From assembly GCA_011389685.1 (NCBI GenBank), contig JAABTV010000036.1, positions 1 through 37,173 on the forward strand: DNA of 37,173 bases, in the 5' to 3' direction. The number at the start of each line of letters is the position of its first letter. Positions within the stretch are counted from its first letter, which is position 1. Shown piece by piece: positions 8,305-15,875 of this stretch. Under the pieces are notes generated by a model that did not search any database, was not told the DNA's origin, and was given only the letters and a program-made list of their open reading frames with translations. Made by a program: the position numbers and the translations under genes. Origin of the DNA: Paracoccaceae bacterium. GTDB lineage: Bacteria > Pseudomonadota > Alphaproteobacteria > Rhodobacterales > Rhodobacteraceae.

Positions 8305-9369
8305 CTATGCCGCCTCGTGCATCAGGATCGCCGCCTCGGAGTCCGACAGGTTGCGCCTTGCGTAATCGCCATAGGAATGCGGGCTGTATTCGAACGCCGG
8401 GAACATCCGCAACAACCGCTCGCGATCCTGCGCCCCAAGGGTCGAGATGGCGGTGTTGGCCGGATGAAAGCTCTCGGTTTCCACACCATTGGCCCAGACC
8501 ACCTGATGCGCAGGCAACAGCAGATGCACATATGTGACCTCGCGCAGCTGGCTGTCGGTGACGACATTGCGTCCGTTCACCATGTCCTTGGCGCGCACCA
8601 GCACCTCATCGATGTTGAAGAGCGCCCGTGCCACGTCTCCCCGGACCACCATGCGGTGTTCGGGGCTCACGATCAGTTCCTCGTCGGGGCGCCCGATCCC
8701 CAACGCCCCGGCCCGGATACGCACCGGCCGCAGGCGCGGCATCGCGAAAAGCCGCGCACCGGTCATCCGCCGCGATCCGATCCACAGGATGTCCTGCGCG
8801 CCGTTGTCCTTGGTCTGAACCAGGTCGCCCTCGCGCAAATCCTCGACGCGCCGCGGCCCGTGGGGCGTTTCGATCCGCGTGCCGGGTGTGAAACAGATCA
8901 CGCCGCCCGCATCCGGCCCTGCCGGATCATGCACCGGCCCCTCATAGCTTTGATGAACGACCCATAATTCCCGATCGCGTGGCGGCATGTCATTGAAGAA
9001 CATCAACAGCGGCGGCTGCCCCGGCGCCAAGTCGATCAAGGTGACCGTGTAGCTTCGCGCACCATCCGTCACCACGAAATTGTTGTCCATCAGCGGCCCG
9101 TCCAACCCGGCCTCGTCCAGCCGCGCCCTGTCATGCACCGCCGCCCCCACAAGCCGATGCACCATCCGTGCCGCGCGCTTGCGGATATTCTCTTCCCCGT
9201 CCGCCTGTTCCAGCCGCAAAAGTTCGCCCGGACCATCCACGCGCAACGCATCCCCGCGCCAGAGCCATGTCGCCCCGACACTCAGCGCATGAACCGGCGC
9301 CGTGCCCAAACCGTCCACTTCCGTCTGCGACCAGGAGATGACGAACGTGCCACGAAAGCCCGTTCTCAT
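8305..9369 (-). CDS. Hint-domain (hedgehog/intein-type) protein
   Basis: 354 aa from the ATG at 9369 (MRTGFRGTFVISWSQTEVDG), the standard N-terminus of this Rhodobacteraceae family; a longer upstream frame lacks it. The N-terminal ~155 residues are a family-specific region. The Hint module then starts at Cys159 (CFTPGTRIETPHGPRRVEDL) and includes EGDLVQTKDNG, a histidine in SPEHRM (His238) and the late block LPAHQVVWANGVETESFHP. Hint domains cleave the peptide bond before their first Cys. Here nothing like a C-extein follows; the module runs nearly to the C-terminus, so self-release of the N-terminal part is possible. No secretion signal is obvious. Function is unknown. Its weak ribosome-binding site lies beside the inverted repeats at 9441-9544. 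Confidence 0.85.
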   Translation of the reverse strand: MRTGFRGTFVISWSQTEVDGLGTAPVHALSVGATWLWRGDALRVDGPGELLRLEQADGEENIRKRAARMVHRLVGAAVHDRARLDEAGLDGPLMDNNFVVTDGARSYTVTLIDLAPGQPPLLMFFNDMPPRDRELWVVHQSYEGPVHDPAGPDAGGVICFTPGTRIETPHGPRRVEDLREGDLVQTKDNGAQDILWIGSRRMTGARLFAMPRLRPVRIRAGALGIGRPDEELIVSPEHRMVVRGDVARALFNIDEVLVRAKDMVNGRNVVTDSQLREVTYVHLLLPAHQVVWANGVETESFHPANTAISTLGAQDRERLLRMFPAFEYSPHSYGDYARRNLSDSEAAILMHEAA

Positions 9370-9440
9370 TGCCTGATAACCTGCCTTGTCGTTTTTTATT
9401 GCCTTGACGGTAACAGAGGCGATTCGCCCGGCCAACCCGC

Positions 9441-9544
9441 CACGTTGAAAATCCCCGGAAAACTGTTGCTGAAAATCCTGATGTTTCACATCAGCAACAG
9501 CAGGCAAGATCCAGATTTGTCCTCAGAATCTGATTTTCAACGTG
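9441..9544. repeat. Nested inverted repeats between the Hint gene and lpxR-like gene
   Basis: The outer arms CACGTTGAAAATC (9441-9453) and GATTTTCAACGTG (9532-9544) are a perfect 13-bp inverted repeat; the right arm overlaps the last codons of the LpxR-family gene. Inside, TGTTGCTGA (9464-9472) pairs with TCAGCAACA (9491-9499), and an alternative stem CTGATGT-TTC-ACATCAG sits in the middle. It may end the LpxR-family transcript or regulate the Hint gene. No T-tract is seen. Confidence 0.55.
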
Positions 9545-10470
9545 ACCGAGCCCAGAAGTTGCGGCTCGCTCTGGCCGACAAACTCCTCGCCCAGCCATGT
9601 CAGCCCGTAGAACCCGCTCGCTCGCCCGCGCGCTCCCTGCCAATGCGCGCCAGCACGCAGGCGCTGGCGCACGGGTTCGCGCCGAAAGCCGGGTTCGGGC
9701 AGAAACAGGCTTTTCTCGACCCGCGCGATATCACCCCCCAGCACGAGGCTGACACCACGGCCACCACCACCGGTGACGCGATACCGGTGGCCGGTGACAT
9801 GATCGCGCACCAGCAACTCCCCCGCCCCCCCGATCCGCCCGAGGGTCAGGTCAGCGCCTGCGCGCATCAGGGTCTCGACCCCCCAACGCGCCTCGACAAA
9901 GGGGCGCAATTCGATGGCAGGCGCCAGTTGCACCGGATGCCCGGCCTCGAACACAAGGCGGGGATGCAGCCCGTTGTCGATCTGCCCCGCCAGAACCGCC
10001 GCCGATGGCCCGTCGATGCCGACCGCATCGTGGATCGATGCTTGGAGATCGCCGAGCCGCGTCTGCGGCCCGGTCATGACCAGATCGACACCGGCGGCAA
10101 AATCGGTGCCGCCGCGCCGGAAATGAGAGTGAACCCCCGCCGACAGCGCCGCGGCATAGGGCCGGTCGATAAACGCCGCCGGGCTGGTGATGTATTCCGG
10201 CGTGATGAGTTCCAGCCCCATCCTCAGCTCGATCACATCGCCGAAGCGTTCGGGCAGAAGCCCCTGCCATTGCCGCCCCCAGACGAGGCTCGCCACATGC
10301 GAGGCGCTGCGCCAGCGGTCGCGCCGATCGGCTAGCACGTCATTGGAGGCGATATGGCCGAACCCCAGCCGCACCCGCTCACCGGCATCGGCCTGCGCGA
10401 CACCCAGCAGAACCGCAACCATACCCGCCAAAAGCCGAAGACCGCTCCGCAACCGGGCGCAATCCCGCAT
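9523..10470 (-). CDS. LpxR-family (lipid A deacylase-like) outer-membrane protein
   Basis: 315 aa from the ATG at 10470, sharing one base with the stop of the TPP-enzyme gene upstream. Residues 1-29 are a signal peptide ending ADA. The mature protein has the LpxR (DUF2219) layout: NDVLADRRDRWRSASH, then TPEYITSPAAFIDRPYAA, then GPQTRLGDLQASIHDAVG with the conserved His of the active site. Alternating beta strands end in a C-terminal Phe (TLKIRF), the signature for outer-membrane barrel insertion. LpxR removes the 3'-acyloxyacyl chain of lipid A in Salmonella. Whether this relative is active is unproven; several motif positions differ from the enterobacterial form (for example SAS in place of TNG). 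Coupling to a TPP enzyme is odd and probably not functional. Confidence 0.82.
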   Translation of the reverse strand: MRDCARLRSGLRLLAGMVAVLLGVAQADAGERVRLGFGHIASNDVLADRRDRWRSASHVASLVWGRQWQGLLPERFGDVIELRMGLELITPEYITSPAAFIDRPYAAALSAGVHSHFRRGGTDFAAGVDLVMTGPQTRLGDLQASIHDAVGIDGPSAAVLAGQIDNGLHPRLVFEAGHPVQLAPAIELRPFVEARWGVETLMRAGADLTLGRIGGAGELLVRDHVTGHRYRVTGGGGRGVSLVLGGDIARVEKSLFLPEPGFRREPVRQRLRAGAHWQGARGRASGFYGLTWLGEEFVGQSEPQLLGSVTLKIRF

Positions 10471-12098
10471 CAGATCCGCATCCGCGGCACATCGTGCGGA
10501 TCAAGCCTGAGCTCGATCAGCAGCGGCCCGTCACGGGCCTCGATCGCCTCGATCGCGGCGTCCAGATCCCCGGCGGATTGCACATAGACCCCCTGCCCGC
10601 CCAACGCGGTCGCCACCTCGGCAAAGGACGGCCAGTCGAACTGCGACAGTCCCGGGTCCATGCGCTTGTCGAGAAACTGGATATGCTCCGCGCCATAGGC
10701 CGAGTCGTTGCACAGGATCACGATCAGATCCTGTTTCAATCGCACGGCGGTGTTGAACTCGTTGACCCCGCCCATCATGAAGCCGCCATCGCCGGTGAAC
10801 AGCACCACGGGCCGGTCGGGCGCCGCGATGCCGGCCCCGATCGCCTCCTGAAGGCCGATCCCGATCGAGCCGAAATTCGTGGTGGCGATGAAGCTTTTCG
10901 GGTCGGGCGCAGAGATGCGGCACCAGACCTCGGTCATAAACCGCCCGCCATCGGTGGTCAGAACCCGGTCGCTGGGCAACGCCTCTTCCAGACGGTCCAG
11001 CGCATACATGTAATTGACATAGCCCGGCTTGGCCTTGTCGGCCTGTCCCGGCGGATGCGCGGTCAGCGTTTCCCGGTCCAACTCGCCGGTGAACCCGCTC
11101 GGCGCGATCTCGGCCTCGTCCAGCCAATAGACGATATTGTCGGCGGTCAGCCGCGCATCGGCGGCCAGCGCCGCGTCGGGGTGGTAGTTGAAGCTGATCT
11201 TGGCCGGGTCCTCGTTGACCTGGATCACCCGCTTGCCCTTCATCAGCTTGCCCTGATCGGTGGTGAACGCATGCAGACTGGCGCCAAAGGCGATCACGCA
11301 ATCGGCCTTGTCGATCACCTCATAGGCCGCCGGGGTGCTGAGCGTGCCGAAGATGTCCATGTTGTAGGGGTGATCGTTGAACAGCCCCTTGGCCTTCAAT
11401 GTCGTGGCCAGCGGCGCCTCAAGCCGGTCGGCCAGCCGGATCAGGCTGTCACGCGCGCCCATGGCCCCCGCGCCGGCAAGGACGACCGGCCGCCGCGCCG
11501 AGGCGATCATCCCGATCGCCTGATCCACGCCGTCGCCCTCGGGCACATAGGCGGGCGTCTCGAAAACCTCGAACACGGTCTTTTCATGCGCGGTCTCCTG
11601 CCACATGAAATCGGCCGGCATGTTGACCACGATCGGCCGCTTCTCGACCTTCGCCCGGTAAAAGGCATGGGCGATGTCATGCGACGCGGTCTCGGGGGCG
11701 CGCATCTGCTCGAACCCGGCCCCCGTCACCTTGACCAGTTCGCGCTGGTCGATGCTTTGCAGATGCTGCGGCGCCATCACCGGCGTATCCCCGGCCAGCA
11801 GAACCATCGGCACATGCCCGCGCGCACCTTCGGTCAGGGCCGTAGTGCAATTGGTCAGCCCCGGCCCATGCGTCACCGTCGCCACGCCGACACGCCCCGC
11901 GACATGCGAATAGGCCAGCGCCATCAGCACCGAACTGCCCTCATAGGCGACCGGCACGAAGGTGCCGCCACAATGGCGCACGAAATGGTCGACCATGAAG
12001 AGATTCGCATCCCCCATCAGGCCGAACATCGTATCCACGCCCTGATCCAGCACCGACCGCGCGATCGACTGATAGGTATAGTCCTTGCTCTCCGACAT
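10470..12098 (-). CDS. Acetolactate-synthase-like TPP-binding protein
   Basis: 542 aa from the ATG at 12098. The three-domain plan of the acetolactate synthase / benzoylformate decarboxylase superfamily is clear. The N-terminal PYR domain has the activating glutamate in VAYEGSS (Glu53) and THGPGLTNCTTAL. The central domain holds RRPVVLAGAGA. The C-terminal PP domain has the TPP/Mg motif GDGGFMMGGVNEF from residue 436, ending at LCND. It binds thiamine diphosphate and should act on a 2-oxo acid or alpha-hydroxyketone; the substrate is not readable. It lacks features that would make it a confident IlvB, and no IlvH small subunit is nearby. It has its own promoter, so it may be separate from the IclR operon upstream. 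Confidence 0.85.
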   Translation of the reverse strand: MSESKDYTYQSIARSVLDQGVDTMFGLMGDANLFMVDHFVRHCGGTFVPVAYEGSSVLMALAYSHVAGRVGVATVTHGPGLTNCTTALTEGARGHVPMVLLAGDTPVMAPQHLQSIDQRELVKVTGAGFEQMRAPETASHDIAHAFYRAKVEKRPIVVNMPADFMWQETAHEKTVFEVFETPAYVPEGDGVDQAIGMIASARRPVVLAGAGAMGARDSLIRLADRLEAPLATTLKAKGLFNDHPYNMDIFGTLSTPAAYEVIDKADCVIAFGASLHAFTTDQGKLMKGKRVIQVNEDPAKISFNYHPDAALAADARLTADNIVYWLDEAEIAPSGFTGELDRETLTAHPPGQADKAKPGYVNYMYALDRLEEALPSDRVLTTDGGRFMTEVWCRISAPDPKSFIATTNFGSIGIGLQEAIGAGIAAPDRPVVLFTGDGGFMMGGVNEFNTAVRLKQDLIVILCNDSAYGAEHIQFLDKRMDPGLSQFDWPSFAEVATALGGQGVYVQSAGDLDAAIEAIEARDGPLLIELRLDPHDVPRMRI

Positions 12099-12181
12099 GT
12101 TTCCTTGATCCCTTCCCGTTCGCGGCTGTCATGGCATGGTCCGACACGGGGCCATGGCCCGGTCTGGCTTGCTTGGACCGC

Positions 12182-12210
12182 ATTAGATCACGTCGGACGC
12201 CCACCGCCAA
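12182..12210 (-). promoter_or_regulatory. Probable sigma-70 promoter for the TPP-enzyme gene at 10470-12098
   Basis: On the minus strand TTGGCG (12210-12205), a 17-bp spacer and TCTAAT (12187-12182) lie about 84 bp before the start codon, in the 137-bp gap after the SDR gene. Spacing is ideal and each hexamer has two mismatches. Confidence 0.5.
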
Positions 12211-12235
12211 GCCGCACCGCCCCGTCAATCACGCC

Positions 12236-12937
12236 TTACATCGCCCGGGTCACGCCGCCATCCACCCGCAGGCTCTGCCCGGTGATATAGCTGCTGTCGT
12301 CAGTCAGCAGGAACGCCGCCGCCCTGGCCTGTTCCTCGGCCCGCCCAAGCCGGCCCAGCGCCGACATGTCGGCATATTTCTGCGGCAGATCAAGGCTGTC
12401 GGTAAAGCCCGGCAACAGGCAGTTCATGCGGATATTCGCTGGCCCGTAGCGGTCGGAATAGAGTTTCGTGAAACTCGACACGCCGACACGGTAAACGCTC
12501 GATGTCGGAAAGATCAGCGACGGCTCGAACGCCGAAAAGGTGGTGATGTTCACGATCGACCCGCCGCCCTGCGCCTCCATCACCGGCGTCAGAAGCTTCG
12601 CCATGCGGATCACCGGCTTCAGGACCATCTCATGCGCCCGGTCCCATTCCGCCTCGTCAATCTCCAGCAAATCCCCCTTGGGCGGCCCGCCCACATGGAT
12701 GAGGCAGGCGTCGATCCGCCCATAGCTCTGCATCGCCAGATCGAAAACCGCCTGCGTGTCCGCCGCCACCTCGGCCCGGCCCCGATGCGCGACACCGCCC
12801 AACTCCTCGGCCAGCACCTCGCAGCTTTCCGATGGCGACATCAGCGCAAGCCGATAGCCCCGCTCATGCATCTCGCGCGCGGTCGCGCCGCCCATGCCGC
12901 GGCCGCCGCCGATGATCAGACAGGTTTTCATGCTCAT
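12236..12937 (-). CDS. Atypical short-chain dehydrogenase/reductase lacking the catalytic lysine
   Basis: 233 aa starting MSMKTCLIIGGG at 12937, behind AAGGAAGG. A second ATG at 12931 is possible. The Rossmann loop GGGRGMG (10-16) and the C-terminal DDSSYITGQSLRVDGG block are normal for classical SDRs. The active-site segment is not: the tyrosine in SSVYRVGVSSFTK is Tyr149, and the residue four along, where YxxxK has lysine, is Val153. The usual NNAG is HVGG. This may therefore be inactive, use another residue, or have a non-redox role. It is the last gene of the iclR-TRAP operon, separated from the preceding SDR by a 127-bp inverted-repeat element. The substrate is unknown. Confidence 0.85.
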   Translation of the reverse strand: MSMKTCLIIGGGRGMGGATAREMHERGYRLALMSPSESCEVLAEELGGVAHRGRAEVAADTQAVFDLAMQSYGRIDACLIHVGGPPKGDLLEIDEAEWDRAHEMVLKPVIRMAKLLTPVMEAQGGGSIVNITTFSAFEPSLIFPTSSVYRVGVSSFTKLYSDRYGPANIRMNCLLPGFTDSLDLPQKYADMSALGRLGRAEEQARAAAFLLTDDSSYITGQSLRVDGGVTRAM

Positions 12938-12958
12938 GTCTTTTCCTTCCTTTTTAGG

Positions 12959-13085
12959 GCATGTTGCACCCAATCAAATTCAACCCGCCCGGGATGCTTG
13001 CAGCCCGGGCAGCGCCCGCCCCGCCCCCTGGGCGGGCGCTGCCCTTTCGATGTGCGTCGGCCGAAACCCATTCGGCGCAACATGC
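12959..13085. repeat. 127-bp inverted-repeat element with internal GC hairpins
   Basis: The ends GCATGTTGCACC (12959-12970) and GGCGCAACATGC (13074-13085) are inverted repeats with one mismatch in 12. Inside are GCCCGGG and CCCGGGC with a short loop, then a perfect 15-bp hairpin, GGGCAGCGCCCGCCC paired with GGGCGGGCGCTGCCC. It separates two SDR genes of one operon and ends 22 bp before the second start codon. It could be a REPIN/MITE-type insertion or an mRNA processing or attenuation element; no transposase is present. Confidence 0.6.
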
Positions 13086-13126
13086 TTAAAATTTGCCGTT
13101 CACCCCGCATCGCATCGCAAGGCGGC

Positions 13127-13906
13127 TCAGGCCGTCAACCCGCCATCGACCCGCAATTCGACCCCGGTCACGAACCCGGCCTCGTCCGAGGCCAGGTAAA
13201 GCGCGGCATTGGCCACGTCCCAGGCGCTGCCCTGCCGCCCCATTGGCACCATCGCCGCGCGACCCCGGGCCAGCTCTTCGGGGTCGGTCTCGCTATCGAC
13301 AAAGGCATTCACATGCGGCGTCTCGATCACGCCGGGCAGGATCACGTTCGAGCGCACCCCATGGGGCGCGTTCTCATGCGCGACCGAGCGGGCGAACCGC
13401 ACCAGCCCGGCCTTGGAGACTTCGTAGGAGACATAGCTGTAAGGTGCCGAATAGACCGCGGCCAGCGACGAGACATAGACAAAGGCCCCCGCCCCTTGCG
13501 CGCGCATTCCGGGTAGAACCGCGCGGGTGATCCGCATCGCCGCGCCGAGATTGATGTCAAACACCCGCGCCCAGTCCGCATCGCTGGTCTCGATCACGCC
13601 GCCCTTCTGGCTGATGCCGACATTGTAGGCCAGGATATCGACCCCGCCCCAGGCCCCGGCCATCGCCTCGGCAACGGCGGTGCCCGCGTCGGGCACGGTC
13701 ACATCCAGCGCCAGAACTTCGGCCACACCGCCCCCGGCCCGGATCAGCCCCGCCGTTTCTTCCGCCGCCTCGGGGTTGCGATCGACGCACAGCACCTGTG
13801 CGCCCTCCTGCGCAAAGCGCAACGCCATCGCCTTGCCGTTGCCCAGGCCCGGCCCGACCGATCCGGCCCCGATCACCGTCGCCCGCTTGCCGTCCAGCCG
13901 GTTCAT
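13127..13906 (-). CDS. SDR-family NAD(P)-dependent oxidoreductase
   Basis: 259 aa from the ATG at 13906, which overlaps the dctM stop by four bases. This is a complete classical SDR. The cofactor loop is GAGSVGPGLGNG (13-24), an expanded version typical of a catabolic SDR subfamily. LALDVT binds the adenine ring. The catalytic Ser lies in YVSSLA (146-147), with Tyr161 and Lys165 in YEVSK. The end carries SDEAGFVTGVELRVDGG. It should interconvert an alcohol and a ketone using NAD(H) or NADP(H). As part of the TRAP/TPP operon it probably oxidises or reduces the imported substrate or its first product. The substrate cannot be read from the sequence. Confidence 0.92.
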   Translation of the reverse strand: MNRLDGKRATVIGAGSVGPGLGNGKAMALRFAQEGAQVLCVDRNPEAAEETAGLIRAGGGVAEVLALDVTVPDAGTAVAEAMAGAWGGVDILAYNVGISQKGGVIETSDADWARVFDINLGAAMRITRAVLPGMRAQGAGAFVYVSSLAAVYSAPYSYVSYEVSKAGLVRFARSVAHENAPHGVRSNVILPGVIETPHVNAFVDSETDPEELARGRAAMVPMGRQGSAWDVANAALYLASDEAGFVTGVELRVDGGLTA

Positions 13907-15270
13907 CGCGACAGCACCTGGTTGGGCAGCCACATCGCGATCTCGGGCTGCCAGATCAGCATGAACAGCACCGCCATCTGCAACAGCACGAACGGAATGA
14001 TCCCGCGATAGATGTCGCGCATCTCGACCAGGTCGCCCGCCGCGCCCTTCATGTAGAACAGCGCGAAACCGAAGGGCGGCGTCAGGAACGAGGTCTGCAG
14101 ATTCACCGCCATCAGGATGGTGAACCAATAGACCAGATCGGCCTTGTCGATATGCGCCCCCAGATCCATCAGCCCCACGATGGGCGCAAAGATCGGCAAC
14201 AGGATCAACGTGATCTCGATCCAGTCAAAGAAGAACCCCATGACAAAGATCATCGCCATCATCATGAACAGAAGCGCCCAATCCCCAAGGTTCAGGCTGC
14301 GGGCCATCTCGATGATGAACTCGTCCCCCCCGACCCGGCGAAAGACATAGGAAAACGCCGTCGCCGCCGCGAAGATGAAAAACAAAAGCGCAACGGTGCG
14401 CAACGCCGAATCCGTGGCCTCGCCCAGCGTCGCAAGGCTCAGCCGCCCCCGGATCAGCCCCAGCAGCAGCGCCGCGAAGGCCCCCACGCCCGAGGCTTCG
14501 GTCGGGCTGGCAAAGCCCCCGATGATCGAGCCCAGAACCGCCACGATCAGGATCAGCGGGAAACTGACCGAGACCAGCGCCTCGCGCCACAGCCCGACGC
14601 GGTCCTCCTCCGCCAGACGCGCCGCCACCGGCGTCTCGCCCGGCCGCAACAGCGCGCGCGCGACCAGATAGACAAGATAGACCCCGGCCAGGAACAGCCC
14701 CGGCAGGAACGCTGCCACGAACACCTTGGCAAGGTTGAGCGACAGAAGATCCGACATGAAGACCAGCATCACCGAGGGCGGGATCAGGATACCCAGCGTG
14801 CCCGCACTCGCCACCGTCCCGGTCGCCAGCGGCGCGGAATACCCCGCCCGCATCATCGTGGGCAGCGCCATCACCGTCAGCATCACCACCGAGGCCCCGA
14901 TAATCCCCGTCGCCGCGGCCAGGATCGTGCCCATCAGCACCACGGCAAGCGCCAGACCCCCCGGCACCCGTGCCAACAGCTTTTGCAGCGTGAGCAGCAG
15001 ATCCTCGGCGATCCGCGTCTTTTCCATCACCACGCCCATGAAGATGAACATCGGTGCGGCGACCAGAACCGCGTTGTCGACCACCCCGCCATAGATCCGC
15101 GTCGGGATCAGCGACAGGTGAACCGGCCGCATCTCGCCCAGCCAAAGCGCGATCAGCGCGAAGACCAGCGTGATCGCCGAAAGGACGATCGGCACCGGAA
15201 GCGCGGTGAACAGCCCGGCGATCAGGCTCAGGAACATGATCGCGGGCAGGAATTCCGTCAGCGTTTCCAT
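13903..15270 (-). CDS. dctM: TRAP transporter large permease subunit (DctM)
   Basis: 455 aa, almost entirely hydrophobic, with about 12 membrane segments. Typical DctM blocks are PMFIFMGVVMEKTRIAEDLL, ATGIIGASVVMLTVMALP, SAGTLGILIPPSVMLV, GGFASPTEASGVGAFAAL and NLQTSFLTPPFGFALFY. The N-terminal 13 bp overlap the dctQ gene, so translation is coupled. DctM carries the sodium-driven transport path and works with DctQ and the periplasmic receptor DctP encoded next door. The longer loop around residues 210-230 is soluble. The family is unambiguous. Confidence 0.95.
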   Translation of the reverse strand: METLTEFLPAIMFLSLIAGLFTALPVPIVLSAITLVFALIALWLGEMRPVHLSLIPTRIYGGVVDNAVLVAAPMFIFMGVVMEKTRIAEDLLLTLQKLLARVPGGLALAVVLMGTILAAATGIIGASVVMLTVMALPTMMRAGYSAPLATGTVASAGTLGILIPPSVMLVFMSDLLSLNLAKVFVAAFLPGLFLAGVYLVYLVARALLRPGETPVAARLAEEDRVGLWREALVSVSFPLILIVAVLGSIIGGFASPTEASGVGAFAALLLGLIRGRLSLATLGEATDSALRTVALLFFIFAAATAFSYVFRRVGGDEFIIEMARSLNLGDWALLFMMMAMIFVMGFFFDWIEITLILLPIFAPIVGLMDLGAHIDKADLVYWFTILMAVNLQTSFLTPPFGFALFYMKGAAGDLVEMRDIYRGIIPFVLLQMAVLFMLIWQPEIAMWLPNQVLSR

Positions 15271-15809
15271 AGGCCCCGCCTGATGAAAGGAGTGTCCACG
15301 AGATCGGGCCGCCTGAGCACCGCCAGGATGCGCAGCGCCACCGCGACGCAGCCCGCGATAGTCACCGCCGCCGCCACCGGCACCACCGACTTGATGACCC
15401 AGCGATGCGGCAGGCCGCGCCCGCCATTGGCCCCCTCGCCCCGGACATAGGCGCGCTCGGCGAATTCATAGCCATACCAGATGATGATCGCGAAAAACGG
15501 GATGACCAGCCCGATGACCACCCAGAATTCCAGCCACAGGCGGAAGCGCGGCGTCATTCGGTGGGCCAGAACGTCGATCCGCACATGCGCGTCGCGGGTA
15601 TAGGCATAGCCGAAGGCGAACATCGCGATGACGCCGTGCAGATGCCATTCCAGGTCCTGCAGGAAGAACGAGCTCGTGCTGAAGAACTTGCGCCCGATCA
15701 CGTCATACATGATGACCGCGACCAGCGCGACCATGAGCACCGCGGCGATCCGCGCGGCATAATCGCAGATGCGCGTCAGCACAGCCGCGATGGTCAATAT
15801 GCCCTGCAT
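15258..15809 (-). CDS. dctQ: TRAP transporter small permease subunit (DctQ)
   Basis: 183 aa from the ATG at 15809 (MQGILTIAAVL), behind GGGAGGGGG. An upstream in-frame extension is Pro/Gly-rich and is not family-like. There are four predicted membrane helices. The DctQ signature region is VIMYDVIGRKFFSTSSFFLQ followed by DLEWHLHGVIAMFAFGYAYTRDAHVRIDVL. The long spacer between helices 3 and 4 (GEGANGGRGLPHRW) is usual in this subgroup. DctQ helps assemble the permease with DctM. It sits between dctP and dctM with short or overlapping junctions. Confidence 0.93.
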   Translation of the reverse strand: MQGILTIAAVLTRICDYAARIAAVLMVALVAVIMYDVIGRKFFSTSSFFLQDLEWHLHGVIAMFAFGYAYTRDAHVRIDVLAHRMTPRFRLWLEFWVVIGLVIPFFAIIIWYGYEFAERAYVRGEGANGGRGLPHRWVIKSVVPVAAAVTIAGCVAVALRILAVLRRPDLVDTPFIRRGLWKR

Positions 15810-15875
15810 GCCCCCTCCCCCGTTTCTGCCCGGCCCGGGTGGCGTCCGCCCCCGGGCCGGCGCATTGGCCATTGC

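Noticed and set aside
10470..12098. Biosynthetic acetolactate synthase IlvB
   Set aside because: No ilvH or ilvC neighbour, and it is coupled to unrelated genes. Only the superfamily is supported.
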